From: JBHEMK01 sp046262635
Lineage (GTDB): Bacteria; Actinomycetota; Thermoleophilia; Gaiellales; Gaiellaceae
Direction of reading: 5' to 3'
Assembly (NCBI GenBank): GCA_046262635.1
Contig: JBHEMK010000087.1
Location: forward strand, 1-48,824
DNA: 48,824 bases
Shown: positions 35,296 to 43,476 of the stretch, piece by piece
Position numbering within the stretch: the stretch's first letter is position 1
Layout: every line of letters starts with the position of its first letter
Program-made: the position numbers and the translations under genes
Notes under the pieces: generated by a model
What the model was told of the DNA's origin: nothing
The model's database searches: none
Seen by the model: the letters and a program-made list of their open reading frames with translations, nothing else

Positions 35296-36932
35296 CCTCC
35301 GGCGCGGATCGCGCTCAGCGTCGTGCGGGGGTTGATCGCCTCCGGGTCGATCTGCAGCTCGACCAGCGCCGGCCGGCCGGCGGCGAGGGCGCGCTCGAAT
35401 GCCTCCGCGAACGCTCCGGTCTCGGCGACCGTCTCGCCGTGCGCCCCGAACGCGCGGGCGTAGGCGGCGAAGTCGGGGTTCACGAGGTCCGTCCCGACGA
35501 CGCGGCCCGGAAAATGACGCTCCTGGTGCATGCGGATCGTTCCGTACATGCCGTTGTTGACGACAAGAACGACGATCGGAAGCCCGTATTGGACGGCGGT
35601 CGCAAGCTCTTGGCCGCTCATCAGGAAATCGCCGTCGCCGGCGAAGCACAGGACCGGCCGCTCGGGCTCGACTGCCTTGGCGGCCACCGCGGCGGGAACG
35701 CCGTAGCCCATCGCCCCGCTCGTCGGCGCGAGCTGGCTCGGGAACGAGTGCCAGCGCCAGAAGCGTTGAACCCACGTGGAGAAGTTGCCGGCGCCGGTCG
35801 CGACGACGGCATCCGGAAGGCGCTCCCGCAGGTGCGCGAGGCACTCGCCGAGGTCGAGCGTCCCCGGCATCGGAGCGTGCCGCTGCCACTCCTCATACTC
35901 GGCGCGAGCCGCCGCCGTCCAGGCGCTCCAGCCCGATTCGACCCGCAACGCGCGCACCGACTCGGCGAACTGCTCCATCCCGGAGAGGATCGGCAGCTCC
36001 GGCCGGTAGACGCGGCCGAGCTCCTCCGCTCCCGGATGGACGTGGACGAGCGTCTGCGCGGGCGTGGGGGCCTCGAGCAGCTCGTAGCCCGAGGTCGTCA
36101 TCTCGCCGAGGCGCGGCCCGACGACGAGCAGGAGGTCGGCCTCACGGACCCGCCGCGCGAGCTTCGGGTTGATCCCGATCCCGATGTCGCCGGCGTAGCT
36201 CGGGGAGTCGTTGTCGAGTGCATCCTGGCGGCGGAACGCCGCACCGGCGGGCAGCTCGTTCGACTCGAGGAACACCTGCATGGCCGCGGCCGCGCGCGGG
36301 GTCCAGCCCGCGCCGCCGATGATCGCCAGCGGCCGCTCCGCCCGGGCCAGCAGGACACGCAGCCGCTCCAGCTCCCCAGGGCCGGCGGTCGGCTGGACGA
36401 CGTGGAACGGAAGCGCGTCCGGAACGTCGCTCTCAGCCGACAGCGTGTCCTCGGGCAGCGCGAGCACCACCGGCCCCGGCCGTCCCGCGCACGCGGTCGT
36501 GAATGCCCGCGCGAGGTACTCGGGGATTCGGTCCACGCGCTCGATCTGGGCCACCCATTTCGCCATCGGCCCGAACATGCGCCTGTAGTCGATCTCCTGG
36601 AATGCCTCCCGCTCCTCCTGACTTGCGGCGACCTGGCCGACGAGCAGGATCATCGGCGTCGAGTCCTGAAACGCCGTGTGCACGCCGACCGACGCGTGCG
36701 TCGCGCCAGGGCCGCGCGTGACGAGGCAAATCCCCGGCCGACCGGTCAGCTTGCCGTAGGCGTCGGCCATGTTCGCGGCGCCGGCCTCGTGTCGGCAGGT
36801 GATGAGCCGGATCGGGGCGTCGTAGAGACCGTCGAGCACCTCGAGGTAGCTCTCGCCCGGCACGCAGAACGCGGTGTCCGAGCCGTGGACGACGAGCTGG
36901 TCGACGAGCAGCTTTCCGCCGCGACGGCTCAC
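35292..36932 (-). CDS. Thiamine diphosphate-dependent enzyme, acetolactate synthase-like, 546 aa
   Basis: Three-domain ThDP enzyme of the acetolactate synthase/decarboxylase family. The N-terminal Pyr domain has VPGESYLEVLDGL and the activating Glu in CRHEAGAANMADAYGKLTG; the middle domain follows; the C-terminal PP domain has the cofactor motif GDGDFLMSG ending in VVNNGMYG. Likely a decarboxylase or carboligase acting on a 2-oxo acid in the pathway rather than branched-chain biosynthesis, because no regulatory subunit or ilvC/ilvD is nearby. GTG 36932 overlaps the cupin gene upstream by four bases. Last gene of the operon beginning at 45456. Confidence 0.92.
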   Translation of the reverse strand: MSRRGGKLLVDQLVVHGSDTAFCVPGESYLEVLDGLYDAPIRLITCRHEAGAANMADAYGKLTGRPGICLVTRGPGATHASVGVHTAFQDSTPMILLVGQVAASQEEREAFQEIDYRRMFGPMAKWVAQIERVDRIPEYLARAFTTACAGRPGPVVLALPEDTLSAESDVPDALPFHVVQPTAGPGELERLRVLLARAERPLAIIGGAGWTPRAAAAMQVFLESNELPAGAAFRRQDALDNDSPSYAGDIGIGINPKLARRVREADLLLVVGPRLGEMTTSGYELLEAPTPAQTLVHVHPGAEELGRVYRPELPILSGMEQFAESVRALRVESGWSAWTAAARAEYEEWQRHAPMPGTLDLGECLAHLRERLPDAVVATGAGNFSTWVQRFWRWHSFPSQLAPTSGAMGYGVPAAVAAKAVEPERPVLCFAGDGDFLMSGQELATAVQYGLPIVVLVVNNGMYGTIRMHQERHFPGRVVGTDLVNPDFAAYARAFGAHGETVAETGAFAEAFERALAAGRPALVELQIDPEAINPRTTLSAIRAGG

Positions 36933-37468
36933 AGCGTGATCGGCCGGTCGAAGAAGACCGTCGGCCGCTGCCCCTTCGGCTTCGCGTTGTCCGTCGGGTC
37001 GACGTAGCTGATCGTGCGCTTGCCCAGCCACGTCCGCGGGAGCAGCAGGACGCGGACGAACGCCGACTCCTCGGTCGCGGAGGCGGCGGCGTAGACGGGG
37101 TCCGGGCCCGTCTCGAACCACGCGCCGCCGGGGCCGTACAGGTGCGACGTGCCCTTGGTGTCGATGCGGATCGACCCGAAGAGCAGCCGCCGGATCCCCG
37201 GGCCCGGATGCGTGTGCCGGTGGGCGACGCCGCCGGTCCGGAAGTCGATCCGGTCGCAGCGCATCATCCACTCGACGGACGCGTCGAGGCCGACCTCGGC
37301 CACGAGCGCGGCGCCGTCGCCCTCTGACTCCGCCAGCAGCCAGACGACAGCCGGTCCGTCGACGCCGACCTCGCCGAAGTGCGCCTCGTTCCGCTCGAGG
37401 TCATAGACGGCGCGATTGCCTGGCAGGGCCGCAGCTCCGTCCGGACACTCGAACAGCGCCAGGATCAA
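36929..37468 (-). CDS. Cupin-like protein, 179 aa
   Basis: A cupin-type barrel is suggested by TGGVAHRHTHPGPGIRRLLFGS (two or three candidate metal-binding His) near residue 82 and GPGGAWFETGPDPVYAAA near residue 112. The first 70 residues may form a second, degenerate barrel. The start is TTG 37468, forming a TTGA overlap with the SDR stop; no ATG or GTG gives a better N-terminus. The enzyme activity is unknown. Confidence 0.72.
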   Translation of the reverse strand: MILALFECPDGAAALPGNRAVYDLERNEAHFGEVGVDGPAVVWLLAESEGDGAALVAEVGLDASVEWMMRCDRIDFRTGGVAHRHTHPGPGIRRLLFGSIRIDTKGTSHLYGPGGAWFETGPDPVYAAASATEESAFVRVLLLPRTWLGKRTISYVDPTDNAKPKGQRPTVFFDRPITL

Positions 37469-38211
37469 TGGAAGTACTGGCCGCCGTCGATCACAATCGT
37501 TTGCCCGGTGACGAAGTCGGAGCCGGGGCCGCAGAGGTAGACGACGGCGCCGACGACGTCCTCGGGCACCTGGTCCCGCTGCAGCGTGCGCGCGGAGACC
37601 GAGACGTCGCGGAGCTTCGTGACCACCTCCGGATGCGCCTCCACGCCGGCGGACATCGTGAACCCGGGCGCGACGCAGTTGACGAGCACCTTGTCCTTGC
37701 CGAGCTCACGCGCGAGCGCCCGTGTGAGCGCCACGATCGCGCCCTTCGAGGTCACGTAGTGCAGCAGGAACGGCACGCCGCGGAACGGCGTCCCCGACGA
37801 GATGTTCACGATCTTGCCGCCGCCACGCTCCCGCATCACGGGCACGACCGCGCGGCAGGCGAGAAACATCGATGCGACGTTGACGTCCATCACCCGTCGC
37901 CACTCCTCGAGTGGAATCTGCTCGAACGGCCGCATCTCCAGCGAGGCGTAGAGGCCCGCGTTGTTGACCAGGATGTCGATCGAGCCGCACCGCTCGACCG
38001 TCTCGCGGGCCAGTCGCCCGACGTCGTCCTCGTTCGAGACGTCGGCTTTCACGCCGATGCCCTGCGGGAACGCCTGCGCGGTTTCCTCGGCGCCGCGGAG
38101 GTCGGCGACCACGATCCGTGCACCCTCGGCTGCGAGCCCTTCGGCGATCGCACGCCCGATGCCCTGCGCCGCGCCGGTGACGACGGCGATCTTCCCGTCC
38201 AGGCTGCCCAT
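37465..38211 (-). CDS. Short-chain dehydrogenase/reductase, 248 aa
   Basis: Classical SDR: cofactor motif TGAAQGIGRAIA at residues 12-23, NNAG near residue 86, the catalytic Ser in NISSGTPFRG and Tyr/Lys in HYVTSKGA near residue 150. Asp in VVADLR after the second strand predicts NAD+ preference. It oxidises an alcohol or reduces a ketone in the pathway. ATG 38211 shares one base with the NIPSNAP stop. Confidence 0.94.
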   Translation of the reverse strand: MGSLDGKIAVVTGAAQGIGRAIAEGLAAEGARIVVADLRGAEETAQAFPQGIGVKADVSNEDDVGRLARETVERCGSIDILVNNAGLYASLEMRPFEQIPLEEWRRVMDVNVASMFLACRAVVPVMRERGGGKIVNISSGTPFRGVPFLLHYVTSKGAIVALTRALARELGKDKVLVNCVAPGFTMSAGVEAHPEVVTKLRDVSVSARTLQRDQVPEDVVGAVVYLCGPGSDFVTGQTIVIDGGQYFH

Positions 38212-38525
38212 CAGCGAATCGGCGAGAAGGGCGTCGGGACGAGTATCCGGTTCTCTTGCGTGTGAATCAGCGGCTGGATCTTCGCGAGGAACGCCTTCCA
38301 GGAGTGATCGGCCTGGAGTCTGGCGCGCCGCTCCTCGCGCGCGGCGAAGCTGTCGTAGCCCCACATGCTGGTGTACGTCGAAAGGGCGCCGATCTCGGTC
38401 GTGAAGACGCCGATCAGGTTCCCGAGGTGGCGCTGTTGCAGCTCGATGCCCTCGGTCTCGTAGAGCTGCACCAATTCGTTCAGTCTGCCCGTGATCACGT
38501 GGTAGTCGCGCTGCTCGACGATCAC
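38211..38525 (-). CDS. NIPSNAP family protein, 104 aa
   Basis: Small ferredoxin-like alpha/beta-barrel protein. Family traits are the early RDYHVITGRLNELVQLYETE, the IGVFTTEIGALSTYTSMWGYDSF core and the following RARLQADHSWKAFL. Bacterial NIPSNAP proteins are often found in catabolic operons but lack a defined reaction. GTG 38525 overlaps the aldehyde dehydrogenase stop by four bases. Confidence 0.85.
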   Translation of the reverse strand: MIVEQRDYHVITGRLNELVQLYETEGIELQQRHLGNLIGVFTTEIGALSTYTSMWGYDSFAAREERRARLQADHSWKAFLAKIQPLIHTQENRILVPTPFSPIR

Positions 38526-39970
38526 AGCGCGGCGACCCCGCCCAGGCAGAGGTACTTGATCTCGAGCCACTCCTCGATCCCGTACTTCGAGCCCTCGCGG
38601 CCGATGCCCGATTCCTTCACCCCACCGAACGGCACGACCTCGGAGGAGATCAGGCCGGTGTTGACGCCGTGAATCCCGTACTCGAGCGCCTCGGACAGGC
38701 GCCAGATGCGGCCCGGGTCCCGGGTGTAGTAGTAGACCGCGAGCCCGTAGGGCGTGTTGTTCGCGTCGCGGATCGCCTCGTCCTCGGAGGAGAAGCGCGC
38801 GATCCCGGCGACGGGGCCGAAGGTCTCCTCGCGCGACATCGCCGCGGCGGGCGTGACCCCCGCGATCACCGTCGGCTGCCAGAAGAGGCCCCCGAGGCTC
38901 TCGCCGCCGAGCAGCAGCTCGCCGCCGCGCTCCAGCGCGTCGCCGACGTGGCGTCGCACCTTGTCGACCGCCGACTGCTCGATCAGCGGCCCGACATTCG
39001 TCTGCGGGTCGAGGCCGCTGCCGACCTTGAGCTTCGAGGCCGCGTCGACGAGCCCGGAGACGAACCCGTCGTAGATCCCATCCTGGACGAGGATCCGGTT
39101 CGCGGAGATGCAGGTCTGGCCGCTGTTGCGGTACTTGCAGATCAGCGCGCCCGCGACGGCCTCGTCCAGGTCAGCGTCGTCGAAGACGATGAAGGGCGCG
39201 TTGCCGCCGAGCTCGAGCGAGACCTTCTTCACCTGCCTCGCGCACTGCGCCATCAGCAGCTTTCCGACCTCGGTGGAGCCTGTGAAGCCCAGCTTGCGCA
39301 CCGCCGGGTTTGAAGTCAGCTCGCGGCCGATTTCCGGCGCGTCGGCGGCGGCGCCGGTGACGAGCTGGAAGACCCCTTCGGGCAACCCGGCCTCGAGGCC
39401 GAGCCGCGCGACGGCGAGAGCCGAGAGGGGCGTCTGCTCGGCCGGCTTCAACACCATCGTGCAGCCGGCGGCGAGCGCGGGGGCCGACTTGCGCGTCGGC
39501 ATCGCGGCGGGGAAGTTCCAGGGGGTGATCCCGCCGGTGACCCCGATCGGGCCCTTTGTGACGACGATCCGCCGGTCGGGCGCGTAGGTGGGGATCGTGT
39601 CGCCGTAGACGCGCTTCGCCTCCTCGCCGAACCACTCGTAGAACGAGGCGGCGTAGGCGATCTCGACACGCGACTCGGCGAGCGGTTTGCCCTGCTCGAT
39701 CGTCAGCAGGCGCGCGAGGTCCTCCTCGTGCTCCAGCATCAGGTCGGCCCAGCGCCGGAGGATGCGGGCGCGGTCCTTGGCCAGCATCGAGCGCCACGCG
39801 GGCAGCGCCGCCTGGGCCCGCTCGATCGCGCGGCGCGTCTCGGACGCGCCCATCCGAGGCAGCTCGGCGACCGTCTCGCCCGTCGCGGGATTCTCGACCG
39901 GAAAGGTCTCGCCCGAGTCGGGCTCGAGCTCCAGGAACGGCAGATCGACGGTCGTCGACACAGTCGTCAT
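38522..39970 (-). CDS. NAD(P)-dependent aldehyde dehydrogenase, succinate-semialdehyde dehydrogenase-like
   Basis: A 482-residue ALDH. The catalytic Cys is in NSGQTCISANR near residue 285, the general-base Glu in SLELGGNAPFIVFDDAD near residue 250, and the cofactor motif is GFTGSTEVG. The TPWNFPAAMPTRK block and NPATGETVAELP start are typical of the GabD group, so succinate semialdehyde or a similar short acid-aldehyde is a likely substrate. ATG 39970 lies 12 bases after the isochorismatase-fold gene. Confidence 0.93.
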   Translation of the reverse strand: MTTVSTTVDLPFLELEPDSGETFPVENPATGETVAELPRMGASETRRAIERAQAALPAWRSMLAKDRARILRRWADLMLEHEEDLARLLTIEQGKPLAESRVEIAYAASFYEWFGEEAKRVYGDTIPTYAPDRRIVVTKGPIGVTGGITPWNFPAAMPTRKSAPALAAGCTMVLKPAEQTPLSALAVARLGLEAGLPEGVFQLVTGAAADAPEIGRELTSNPAVRKLGFTGSTEVGKLLMAQCARQVKKVSLELGGNAPFIVFDDADLDEAVAGALICKYRNSGQTCISANRILVQDGIYDGFVSGLVDAASKLKVGSGLDPQTNVGPLIEQSAVDKVRRHVGDALERGGELLLGGESLGGLFWQPTVIAGVTPAAAMSREETFGPVAGIARFSSEDEAIRDANNTPYGLAVYYYTRDPGRIWRLSEALEYGIHGVNTGLISSEVVPFGGVKESGIGREGSKYGIEEWLEIKYLCLGGVAAL

Positions 39971-39982
39971 TCTAGGCGCGGC

Positions 39983-40585
39983 TCAGCGGGCGCCGAGCGC
40001 CTCGACTACCTCGGCCGCGGTCGCCCGCTCGGCCACCGTCGTGAGCGCGTAGTCGAGTGCCGCACGCTGGAACTCCTCGGAGATCGTCGCCGTCGCGTCG
40101 GTGACGACGACGACTTTGTAGCCGTGGTCGGCCGCGTCGCGGCAGGTGTGCTCGACCGCCCAGTTCGTCCAGGCGCCGCAGCAGACGACGGTCCTTGTAC
40201 CGAGCCCCCGCAGCTTCGTGTCGAGTGTCGTCGAGTTGAAGGACGACATCCGCTGCTTCTCGACGACGACGTCCCCCTTGGCCGGAAGGACGAGGGGCTC
40301 GGCGCCCCGGGTGCCGCGCACGAGCGCGTCCGCCTCGGCGATCGAGCGGTAGAGCTCGGCGTTGCGCGTCGAGTCGACATGCCCCGGCTCGTCGACATGC
40401 CAGACGTGGATCACGGGCGCGCCCGCAGCCCGGAAGGCGTCCGCCAGCCCCGTCACCCGCTCGACGACGCCGTGTGCCTTGGCAAACGCCGCTGCGCCGG
40501 AGGAGGCGAAGGCGCCCTCCTCGCCGACCGTGTCCTGCTGAAGGTCGATGACGAGCAGAGCGGTCGTCTTCGCGTCGAGCCTCAC
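39983..40585 (-). CDS. Isochorismatase-fold hydrolase lacking the catalytic Cys (Ala143), 200 aa
   Basis: Alpha/beta fold of the cysteine-hydrolase/isochorismatase superfamily. Of the usual Asp-Lys-Cys triad, Asp14 (LLVIDLQQD) and Lys110 (VVVEKQRMSSF) are present, but the Cys position in GAWTNWAVEHTCRDA is Ala143. EntB- and PhzD-type isochorismatases also lack this Cys (Gly there) and hydrolyse vinyl ethers, so the protein could still be active by a Cys-free route, or be a non-catalytic partner of its neighbour. GTG 40585 overlaps the second copy by four bases. Confidence 0.88.
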   Translation of the reverse strand: MRLDAKTTALLVIDLQQDTVGEEGAFASSGAAAFAKAHGVVERVTGLADAFRAAGAPVIHVWHVDEPGHVDSTRNAELYRSIAEADALVRGTRGAEPLVLPAKGDVVVEKQRMSSFNSTTLDTKLRGLGTRTVVCCGAWTNWAVEHTCRDAADHGYKVVVVTDATATISEEFQRAALDYALTTVAERATAAEVVEALGAR

Positions 40586-41187
40586 CCGAAGGCTGAGGCG
40601 ATCTCGGCGCAGGTGCCGATCGAGGCGACGTTCTGCAGCGCATAGCCGAGCGCTGCGTTCTGCCACTCGTCGCTGACGGTCGAGGTGCCGTCGGAGGAGA
40701 CGACGGCACGGTAGCCCGCGTCCGCCGCGTGGCGCGCCGTGTGCTCGATCGACATGTTCGTCCAGGCGCCGGTGATGATCAGCGTCTCGGCGCCGAGACC
40801 GCGCAGCAGGATGTCGAGTCTCGTGTCGTAGAACCCGTTCATCCGCATCTTCTCGACGACATGGTCGCCACTCTGCGGCTCGAGCCCGTCGACAGGCGCG
40901 GCACCCCAGCTCCCACGGACGAGCGCGTCCGCATCTTTCACGCCCTGGAACAGCGGCGCGTTCTGCTTCAGGCCGGACGCGCCCGGCTCGACGATGTACC
41001 AGACGTGGATCACCGGCACGCCGGCCGCTCGGCACGCCTCGGCGAGCCCCTTGACGTTTTCGACCACGTTCTGGGCGGTGGCGTGGGCCGGCGCACCGGA
41101 CTCCGCGAAGGCTCCACCCTCCATGATCACGTCGTTCTGCAGGTCCTGGATGATCAGGGCTGCAGACTTCGGGTCAATCCGATCCAT
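40582..41187 (-). CDS. Isochorismatase-fold hydrolase with Ser at the Cys position (Ser146), 201 aa
   Basis: Tandem relative of the next gene. Asp15 (LIIQDLQND) and Lys113 (VVEKMRMNGF) of the triad are present; GAWTNMSIEHTARHA shows Ser146 in place of Cys. The two products share long blocks such as GGAFA/EGAFA, VPVIHVWY and TNxxxEHT and probably arose by duplication, perhaps forming a hetero-oligomer. I chose ATG 41187 over ATG 41193 because AGGAG lies 6 bases before the former and touches the latter. Confidence 0.88.
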   Translation of the reverse strand: MDRIDPKSAALIIQDLQNDVIMEGGAFAESGAPAHATAQNVVENVKGLAEACRAAGVPVIHVWYIVEPGASGLKQNAPLFQGVKDADALVRGSWGAAPVDGLEPQSGDHVVEKMRMNGFYDTRLDILLRGLGAETLIITGAWTNMSIEHTARHAADAGYRAVVSSDGTSTVSDEWQNAALGYALQNVASIGTCAEIASAFG

Positions 41188-41193
41188 GGGCAT

Positions 41194-41198
41194 CTCCT
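41194..41198 (-). promoter_or_regulatory. Shine-Dalgarno that decides the isochorismatase-fold start
   Basis: AGGAG on the minus strand lies 6 bases before ATG 41187 and directly next to ATG 41193, so the inner ATG is favoured. It overlaps the last codons of the upstream lactonase gene. Confidence 0.55.
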
Positions 41199-42102
41199 AC
41201 TGCATGTAGCCGAGCCGGTTGCCCGCGACCTTCATCCGCACGCGGTAGACCGACGTCGAGGCCGGAATGTACAGCGACTTCCAATCGTCATCGCCCCAGT
41301 TCATGTTGCCGACGCTCTCCGGGATTTTGAGCGTGCCGAGGTGATCGCTCGACGGACCGAAGATCCAGACCCCTTCCGGGCCGGTGACGTAGACGTTCCC
41401 GCGCTCGTCCAGCTTCATTCCGTCGACGAGGCCGCCCTTGACCAGGTCGCCGTCGCCGATCCCCTCGGCGAAGACTCGGCCGTCCGACAGCCGGTGATCC
41501 GGTCCGACGTCGAAGACGCGGATGTGAGCCTGGACGGTGTCGTTGATGTAGAGCAGGGACTCGTCCGGCGAGAAGCAGAGCCCGTTCGGCTGGCTGAAGT
41601 CGTCGGCGAGCAGCTGGAGGCCGCCGCCGCCGGCGGGGATGCGGTAGACGCCCTGGAAGTCGAGCTCCTGGTCGCGCTCGACACCGAAACCGGGCGTGCG
41701 TCCATAGGTGGGGTCCGTGAAGATGATCGACCCGTCGCGCGCGACGATCACATCGTTCGGGCTGTTCAGCTCCTTGCCGCGCCAGTGGGTCGCGATCGCC
41801 TCGCGGCCGCCGTCCGGCGACTCCCGTACGACCGAGCTCGTGACGTGCTCGCAGACGATCAGGTTGCCGAAGTTGTCGCGCGTCATCCCGTTGCACTTGT
41901 TGCTCGGATCGCGCAGGACGGTGACGCCCTCGCTCGGATGCCACCGGCGCCGCTTGTCGGCGGGCATATCGCTGAAATGGAGCGAGTCGTCCTGCATCCA
42001 GATCGGCCCCTCCGTGAAGGTGAACCCGGTCGCGATCTGCTCGACCTCGACGTTCTCGTCCAAGAGCTCGCGCAGCTTCTCGGAATGCACTGCGACCGTC
42101 AT
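41197..42102 (-). CDS. SMP-30/gluconolactonase family lactonase, 301 aa
   Basis: Six-bladed beta-propeller hydrolase that opens lactones with a divalent metal. Family motifs are FTEGPIWMQDDSLHFSDM (first metal Glu), LNSPNDVIVARDGSIIFTDPTYG (Asn/Asp) and FSPDESLLYINDT (Asp). It ends with an Asp/Trp-rich last blade (NWGDDDWKSLYI). ATG 42102 has AGGAGGG 5 bases upstream. It may hydrolyse a lactone intermediate of the pathway. Confidence 0.92.
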   Translation of the reverse strand: MTVAVHSEKLRELLDENVEVEQIATGFTFTEGPIWMQDDSLHFSDMPADKRRRWHPSEGVTVLRDPSNKCNGMTRDNFGNLIVCEHVTSSVVRESPDGGREAIATHWRGKELNSPNDVIVARDGSIIFTDPTYGRTPGFGVERDQELDFQGVYRIPAGGGGLQLLADDFSQPNGLCFSPDESLLYINDTVQAHIRVFDVGPDHRLSDGRVFAEGIGDGDLVKGGLVDGMKLDERGNVYVTGPEGVWIFGPSSDHLGTLKIPESVGNMNWGDDDWKSLYIPASTSVYRVRMKVAGNRLGYMQ

Positions 42103-42115
42103 CCGGCCCTCCTGT

Positions 42116-42424
42116 TCAGCGTGGGAGGCGAACGTAATCGATCTCGAGGAAGTCGTCCACCTCGAGCAGCCAGCGCTCCCGCAGGAAGCGCACGTGATCG
42201 GGGTGCTCGTTGTACGCGGCGTAGGCGGCCTGGTCGGGAAACTCCATGGAAATCCCGAACCGGTACTCGTTCTTCGCACTCGTCTCGCGCAGCAGCTCGA
42301 ATTCCTCGACGCCGGGAATCGCAGCCAGTCGCCTCGCGGCGTCGAGGAAGCCGGCCTCATCGACCGTCTCCTTGAGCCGGAAGGCGACGGTGTGTCGGGT
42401 GCGCCCAGCGCTCAGCGGAGCCAT
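42116..42424 (-). CDS. Dabb (stress-responsive alpha/beta barrel) domain protein, 102 aa
   Basis: Ferredoxin-like dimeric barrel. The RHTVAFRLKE start, IPGVEEFELLRE and AAYAAYNEHPDHVRFLRER with the conserved NEHPDH block identify the family. Such proteins are small isomerases/cyclases or stress proteins; here it is a pathway gene between XdhC and the lactonase. Spacing is 3 bases to the XdhC-type stop upstream and 13 to the lactonase downstream. Confidence 0.88.
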   Translation of the reverse strand: MAPLSAGRTRHTVAFRLKETVDEAGFLDAARRLAAIPGVEEFELLRETSAKNEYRFGISMEFPDQAAYAAYNEHPDHVRFLRERWLLEVDDFLEIDYVRLPR

Positions 42425-42427
42425 CGG

Positions 42428-43168
42428 TCAGTCTTCCACGTGGATCCGCCCGGCGGCCGTCTTCAGCGGCGTCCCGGGCCGGCCCGCACGGGCGGCCAGC
42501 GCTTCGATCAGGATCGAGAGGGCCGTTTCGGCGGGGGAATCTGCGCCGAGGTCGAGCCCTGCGGGCCCGTGGATCCGGTCGAGGTCGGCATCCGTCAGGC
42601 CCTCCTCGAGCAGCCGCTCGCGCCGGCGGGCCTGCGTCTTGCGCGAGCCGATCGCACCGACGTAGAAGGCGTCCGTCGCGAGCGCCGCCGTGAGCGCCGG
42701 GACGTCGAACTTCTCGTCATGCGTGAGGACGACGACGGCGGTGTCGTGATCCGGCGCGATCCGGTCGAGGGCCTCGTCAGGCCAGGCAACGATCAGCTCG
42801 TCGGCGCTCGGGATGCGCTCGGCCGTGGCGAAGCGAGCGCGGGCGTCGACGCAGATCGTGTGCCAGCCGATCAGCTTCGCCGCTGCGCACAGCGCTGCGG
42901 CGGTGTCGACCGCTCCGACGACGACGAGGCGCGGTGGCGGCCCGTAGACCTCGGCGAAGACCTTCAGGCCCGCGTGTTCGTGCTGACCGTTGCGCCGGAT
43001 CTCCGGCACGAGCTCCGCGAGTTCGGGCGGCGCGTTGCCCACCCTCTCCCCGCGGTCGAGCAGGACGAGCAGCTTCGCGCCCGAACGCGGCCCCTCCACG
43101 ACGGTGAAGAGGACGGCGCGTTCTTCGCCGCGAGCGAGCTCAAGCAGCCGTTCGGCGAGCTCGGTCAA
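42428..43168 (-). CDS. XdhC Rossmann-domain protein (molybdenum hydroxylase maturation), 246 aa
   Basis: The second half (residues 105-220) is the XdhC Rossmann domain: LVVVGAVDTAAALCAAAKLI, VVVLTHDEKFDVPAL, YVGAIGSRKTQARRRERL and the closing ADSPAETALSILIEAL. XdhC binds molybdenum cofactor, promotes its sulfuration and hands it to the target enzyme. The N-terminal domain is in the gene directly upstream, so the usual single XdhC is divided. Start is TTG 43168, in a TTGA overlap with that gene. Gly residues usual for the first nucleotide loop (GxGxxG) are reduced here to GAVDTA. Confidence 0.88.
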   Translation of the reverse strand: MTELAERLLELARGEERAVLFTVVEGPRSGAKLLVLLDRGERVGNAPPELAELVPEIRRNGQHEHAGLKVFAEVYGPPPRLVVVGAVDTAAALCAAAKLIGWHTICVDARARFATAERIPSADELIVAWPDEALDRIAPDHDTAVVVLTHDEKFDVPALTAALATDAFYVGAIGSRKTQARRRERLLEEGLTDADLDRIHGPAGLDLGADSPAETALSILIEALAARAGRPGTPLKTAAGRIHVED

Positions 43169-43476
43169 TCGAACCGCTCGAGGAAGACGTCGATCTCCCC
43201 GCCGCACGGCAGGCCGACACCGAATGCGTCTTCGTCAGAGATGCCGTAGCTCAGCAGCTTCGGCTCGCCGGTGGCGAGCACCTCACGCGCCTGCGCGACG
43301 ACGTCGCTCTCGACGCATCCGCCCGAGACGGAACCGGAGATCTCGCCGCTTTCCGACACCGCGAACTTCGCGCCGACGGGGCGAGGCGCCGACAAGCGAG
43401 TCGCGATGACCGTTGCGATCGCGACCTTCTCGCCGCGCTCCCGCCAGCGCTCGACCTCGTTGACGATCTCCTTCAC
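43165..43476 (-). CDS. XdhC/CoxI N-terminal-domain protein, 103 aa
   Basis: Short protein made only of the XdhC_CoxI domain: KVAIATVIATRLSAPRPVGAKFAV, then GSVSGGCVESDVVAQAREVL with the conserved Cys of the family, and SYGISDEDAFGVGLPCGGEI with a second conserved Cys. The Cys residues are thought to be involved in Mo-cofactor sulfuration. GTG 43476 overlaps the VWA stop by four bases and the protein is followed by its Rossmann partner. Confidence 0.9.
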   Translation of the reverse strand: MKEIVNEVERWRERGEKVAIATVIATRLSAPRPVGAKFAVSESGEISGSVSGGCVESDVVAQAREVLATGEPKLLSYGISDEDAFGVGLPCGGEIDVFLERFD

